32,238 bases of DNA from Rubritepida sp. (GTDB lineage: Bacteria; Pseudomonadota; Alphaproteobacteria; Acetobacterales; Acetobacteraceae), in contig JACMRO010000514.1 in assembly GCA_014376425.1 (NCBI GenBank), positions 1-32,238 on the forward strand, given 5' to 3'. The position numbers and the translations under genes are program-made. This document shows positions 31,101 to 32,238 of the stretch, piece after piece. Positions within the stretch are counted from its first letter, which is position 1. Each line of letters starts with the position of its first letter. Under the pieces are notes generated by a model. The model was not told the origin of the DNA and did no database searches. It worked only from the letters and a program-made list of their open reading frames with translations.

Positions 31101-31611
31101 CGCGGTGGCCGGCCTGAAGACCGGGCGCCGGCGCGATGCGGAGGCAGACTGGATTCCCAACATCTCGCTCGGCCTGCCGGTGCTCATCCCGGAGAAATAC
31201 GTCGCCGAATTGCCGGTGCGGCTGGGGCTGTACCGCCGCATCGGCAGCCTGGCCAACGATGCCGAGATCGAGGCAATGGGCGCCGAATTGGCCGACCGGT
31301 TCGGACCGTTGCCCGAGGAGGTGGAAAACCTGCTGGCCGTCGTCGCCATCAAGCGGCTGTGCCGCGAGGCGGGGGTGGAGCGGCTGGATGCCGGGCCGAA
31401 GGGCGTGGTGCTGGGCTTCCATCGCAACAGCTTCGCCAACCCCGGCGGCCTGGTCGGCTGGGTAGCAGCGCAGAAGGGCCTGGTGAAACTGCGGCCGGAC
31501 CACAAGCTGGCCGTGCTGCGGGAGATGGACCTTGCAGCCCGTGTGCGGGCAGCGCGGGAAATTCTGAATAACCTGGTTCGCCTCAAGGGGGAGGGCCGGC
31601 GGGCGGCGTAA
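28177..31611 (+). CDS. mfd: Transcription-repair coupling factor Mfd
   Basis: A 1144-residue translocase that removes RNA polymerase stalled at lesions and recruits UvrA. The UvrB-like N-terminal region has LRFPAWDCLPYDRVSPNPEI (about 53-72) and HGEYAVRGGIIDLFPAGEP. The RNA-polymerase-interacting domain begins near VGDLLVHQEHGIGRYDGLE. The helicase core has Walker A GDVGFGKTEV (622-631), the DEEQ box at 723-726 in VDEEQHFGVAHKERL, TATPIPRTLQ, and QLYQLRGRVGRGKQRGYAYL. The C-terminal TRCF domain (YVAELPVRLGLYRRIGSLA) is intact. The ATG at 28177 overlaps the sdhE stop (ATGA) and agrees with the family N-terminus; a start 11 codons earlier is unneeded. It is the largest gene here, with all motifs preserved. 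Confidence 0.98.
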   Translation: MITLYGAPEGVDATLLRARRAEAAGPVLHVTRDDARMARLEEALAFFMPEAQVLRFPAWDCLPYDRVSPNPEIVSERVSTLAVLAEKATRPRIVLTTVNALVQKVPPRSIFSGSTLALRKGGRVTPEAIIGFLESNGYNRADTVMEHGEYAVRGGIIDLFPAGEPEPIRIDMFGDEIDAMRRFDPGTQRSAIVVESFTLRPVGEVFLDRDGIARFREGYRELFGAAAADDPLYVSISAGRRHPGMEHWAGLFHDRMETLLDHLGPDAMVSLDYQAGDVLTARLEMIADHYEARRVPARIADGEVPYRPAPPARLYLDRAGWDAMLEDSQLAILSPFNKPDGVAGVDAGGRQGRLFMDVRQAGENVFRAYAAHAETQASRGRRNVVAAWTRGSAERLRHMLAENRVPAETVADAYGLGRLDAGVVAVAVLPLERGFITDKLAICAEQDLLGERISRPPRRKKRADQFIADATGIEVGDLLVHQEHGIGRYDGLETLTVSGAPHDCLKMLYSGDDKLFVPVENIEVLSRFGSEGGVALDKLGGVAWQNRKAKAKQKIADMAVQLIRVAAERRTREADAFHPPEGAWDEFCARFPFIETDDQTRAIADVLEDFSVGRPMDRLICGDVGFGKTEVALRAAFIAAMAGTQVAVVVPTTLLARQHFRTFTARFEGLAMKVAQLSRMVTPKDAAVVKAGLADGTINIVIGTHALLAKGIEFSELGLVIVDEEQHFGVAHKERLKSLKTDVHVLTLTATPIPRTLQLALTGVREMSIIATPPTDRLAVRTFIMPWDPVVLREAVQRERFRGGQIFCVVPRLEDMPKVAERLREIVPEARITEAHGRLTPTELERVMTEFGDAKWDILLSTNIVESGLDMPAVNTLIIHRADMFGLAQLYQLRGRVGRGKQRGYAYLTWPAAHRLSASAQKRMEVMQTLDNLGAGFTLASHDLDIRGAGNLLGDEQSGHIREVGIELYQQMLEDAVAGLKTGRRRDAEADWIPNISLGLPVLIPEKYVAELPVRLGLYRRIGSLANDAEIEAMGAELADRFGPLPEEVENLLAVVAIKRLCREAGVERLDAGPKGVVLGFHRNSFANPGGLVGWVAAQKGLVKLRPDHKLAVLREMDLAARVRAAREILNNLVRLKGEGRRAA

Positions 31612-31638
31612 CGACGCTTGCATTCCCGCCACAATCTG

Positions 31639-31669
31639 CCGTTCCATTGCGTTCACGAAACGGGAACGG
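31639..31669 (+). promoter_or_regulatory. Hairpin covering the ribosome site of the 116-aa ORF
   Basis: CCGTTCC (31639-31645) pairs with GGAACGG (31663-31669), and inside it CGTT pairs with AACG around a CACGA loop, leaving an ATTG bulge. The 3' arm ends two bases before the ATG at 31672 and contains its only purine-rich ribosome site. It could act as a weak mfd terminator or as an initiation block. No T-run follows. Confidence 0.35.
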
Positions 31670-31671
31670 TC

Positions 31672-32022
31672 ATGCCAGAATTCGGCGAAGCCTCAGCCAG
31701 TGTGATGATGCGCGGCACCGCGATGGAGGCACTGGCCGAGGTGGCCACGGGCCGCTTCGCCGAACGCATGCTGTTGGACGCCGCGGCGCGGCTGCTGCTG
31801 GTGGTGAAGCGCGTGCTGCTGCTGCGCGCCACAGGCATGCTGCGCGAGGCGGCGCCGCGCCCGCCCCAGCGCCGGGCGGTGAGCGAAGTGGAGCGAATCG
31901 TCGCCCGCTGGAACCCCGGTGCGACCACGGCGGCGGAATTCGCGCAGGATATGGCGCCGCGCGACGTGGTGCTGCTGGTCAATCTGGCGCCGATCTGGGC
32001 CGGGGTCGCGGCCAGGCCTTAA
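31672..32022 (+). CDS. Unrecognised 116-residue protein
   Basis: I do not recognise this protein. From the ATG at 31672 it starts MPEFGEASASVMMRG and appears mostly helical: an amphipathic stretch with LLLVVKRVLLLRATGMLREA in the centre, an Arg/Pro-rich hinge (PRPPQRRAV), and a C-terminal part with EFAQDMAPRDVVLLVNLAPI. The central hydrophobic run is interrupted by Lys and Arg, so it is not a clear membrane helix, and there is no signal peptide. An earlier TTG at 31618 would add an unlikely 18 residues. Codon composition looks like its neighbours. Its TAA stop is part of the left inverted repeat of the element at 32019-32185, so its natural end may have been altered. It follows mfd by 60 bp. 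Confidence 0.5.
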   Translation: MPEFGEASASVMMRGTAMEALAEVATGRFAERMLLDAAARLLLVVKRVLLLRATGMLREAAPRPPQRRAVSEVERIVARWNPGATTAAEFAQDMAPRDVVLLVNLAPIWAGVAARP

Positions 32023-32185
32023 CAGGCTGCCGAAGAACTGGGCGGGTCCGCTGAGCGGTGCCTTGCCGCGCAGGATGCGTTGGTCAGTTGCCAGGATGCG
32101 ACAGCATCTTGACGGCGAACCAGCCTTTCCTGCCCGAAAATTCCCTCGCCCGCCCTCAGCCGCCAGTTCTTTGCCAGCCTTTTAA
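32019..32185. mobile_element. 167-bp inverted-repeat element, MITE-like
   Basis: The ends are imperfect inverted repeats: 32019-32041 reads TTAACAGGCTGCCGAAGAAC (then TGG), and the minus strand from 32185 reads TTAAAAGGCTGGCAAAGAAC (then TGG), with 20 of 23 positions identical. Both arms begin with TTAA. The interior has no supported ORF. The size, terminal repeats and lack of coding sequence resemble a miniature inverted-repeat element or a deleted insertion sequence, but no transposase or second copy is seen in the window, so mobility is inference. Confidence 0.45.
32071..32100 (+). repeat. 9-bp direct repeat, 21-bp period
   Basis: CAGGATGCG occurs at 32071-32079 and again at 32092-32100, inside the inverted-repeat element. 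The second copy continues into a small palindrome, GATGC-gaca-GCATC. The 21-bp period is about two helical turns, so the copies would face the same side of the DNA. Confidence 0.5.
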
Positions 32186-32238
32186 CCGCGTGACGCGGCG
32201 ATGATTGACTTCATCCGGCGGATCGCCGTGGGCAGCCC
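32182..32238 (-). CDS. Possible 3' end of a minus-strand gene
   Basis: From the window edge the minus strand is open for 18 codons (GLPTAIRRMKSIIAASRG) and ends in a TAA formed by the TTAA of the right inverted repeat. On the plus strand an ATG at 32201 also opens a frame (MIDFIRRIAVGS) that runs out of the window. Too little is visible to choose between them or to name a product. Confidence 0.25.
   Translation of the reverse strand, partial: GLPTAIRRMKSIIAASRG

Noticed and set aside
32019..32238. Intact insertion sequence at the window end
   Set aside because: The 167-bp interval contains no transposase-sized frame; only terminal repeats are seen, so it was called MITE-like with reservation.

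Overview
The window is about 32 kb of very GC-rich, densely packed bacterial chromosome. The gene content points to an alphaproteobacterium, most likely Rhodospirillales/Acetobacterales-like. The reasons are a class I PHA synthase divergent from an aminotransferase-hom-glpX-recJ series, the recG / sdhE-mfd arrangement, rpiB-glyA, and two extracytoplasmic solute receptors of the tripartite tricarboxylate (Bug/TctC) type. The assignment rests on gene order and base composition seen by eye, not on a phylogeny. There is no rRNA, CRISPR array, recognisable phage or intact transposase.

Layout. 1-2540: the 3' end of a Baeyer-Villiger type flavin monooxygenase, a convergent nitroreductase, a DUF72 protein and a small secreted PsiF-repeat protein. 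2617-6783 (minus strand): class I PHA synthase phaC, then a small Phd-like antitoxin / PIN toxin pair, then a COG2509-type FAD dehydrogenase, all in one direction. 6896-12707 (plus strand): a small lipoprotein, a class I/II aminotransferase, homoserine dehydrogenase, class II fructose-1,6-bisphosphatase and RecJ, followed by tRNA-Glu(UUC). 12859-14860 (minus): a two-gene cassette, GT4 glycosyltransferase plus phytanoyl-CoA-dioxygenase-like protein, directly behind the tRNA. 14915-17825 (minus): a complete tctB-tctA-tctC transport operon. 17862-19668 (plus): a possible short leader ORF, rpiB and glyA. 19722-25672 (minus): an ABC transporter operon of the gliding-motility-associated type (ATPase, permease, GldG-like protein, DUF4340 protein), coupled to a NUDIX hydrolase and followed by an orphan Bug receptor. 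25818-27872 (minus): recG, divergent from sdhE-mfd (27893-31611, plus). 31672-32238: an unrecognised 116-aa ORF and a 167-bp non-coding segment bounded by imperfect 23-bp inverted repeats, with the end of another possible minus-strand ORF behind it.

How the genes work together. Most operons are knitted by 1- or 4-base stop/start overlaps (aminotransferase/hom, tctB/tctA/tctC, rpiB/glyA, permease/gldG/DUF4340/NUDIX, sdhE/mfd), so translational coupling is the rule. Functionally the window mixes carbon storage (phaC), aspartate-family amino acid synthesis (aminotransferase, hom), gluconeogenesis and pentose metabolism (glpX, rpiB), one-carbon metabolism (glyA), organic-acid uptake (TTT system) and DNA repair (recJ, recG, mfd).

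The parts that look least explained are a 30-codon ORF exactly bridging the ABC ATPase and permease genes; the inverted-repeat element at 32019-32185, whose ends supply stop codons to two converging ORFs; the toxin-antitoxin pair inside the phaC operon, with the same 10-base junction on both sides of the toxin gene; the tRNA-linked glycosyltransferase/dioxygenase cassette; and two divergent promoters (phaC/lipoprotein and recG/sdhE) where -10-like boxes on opposite strands overlap and several mRNAs may be leaderless.
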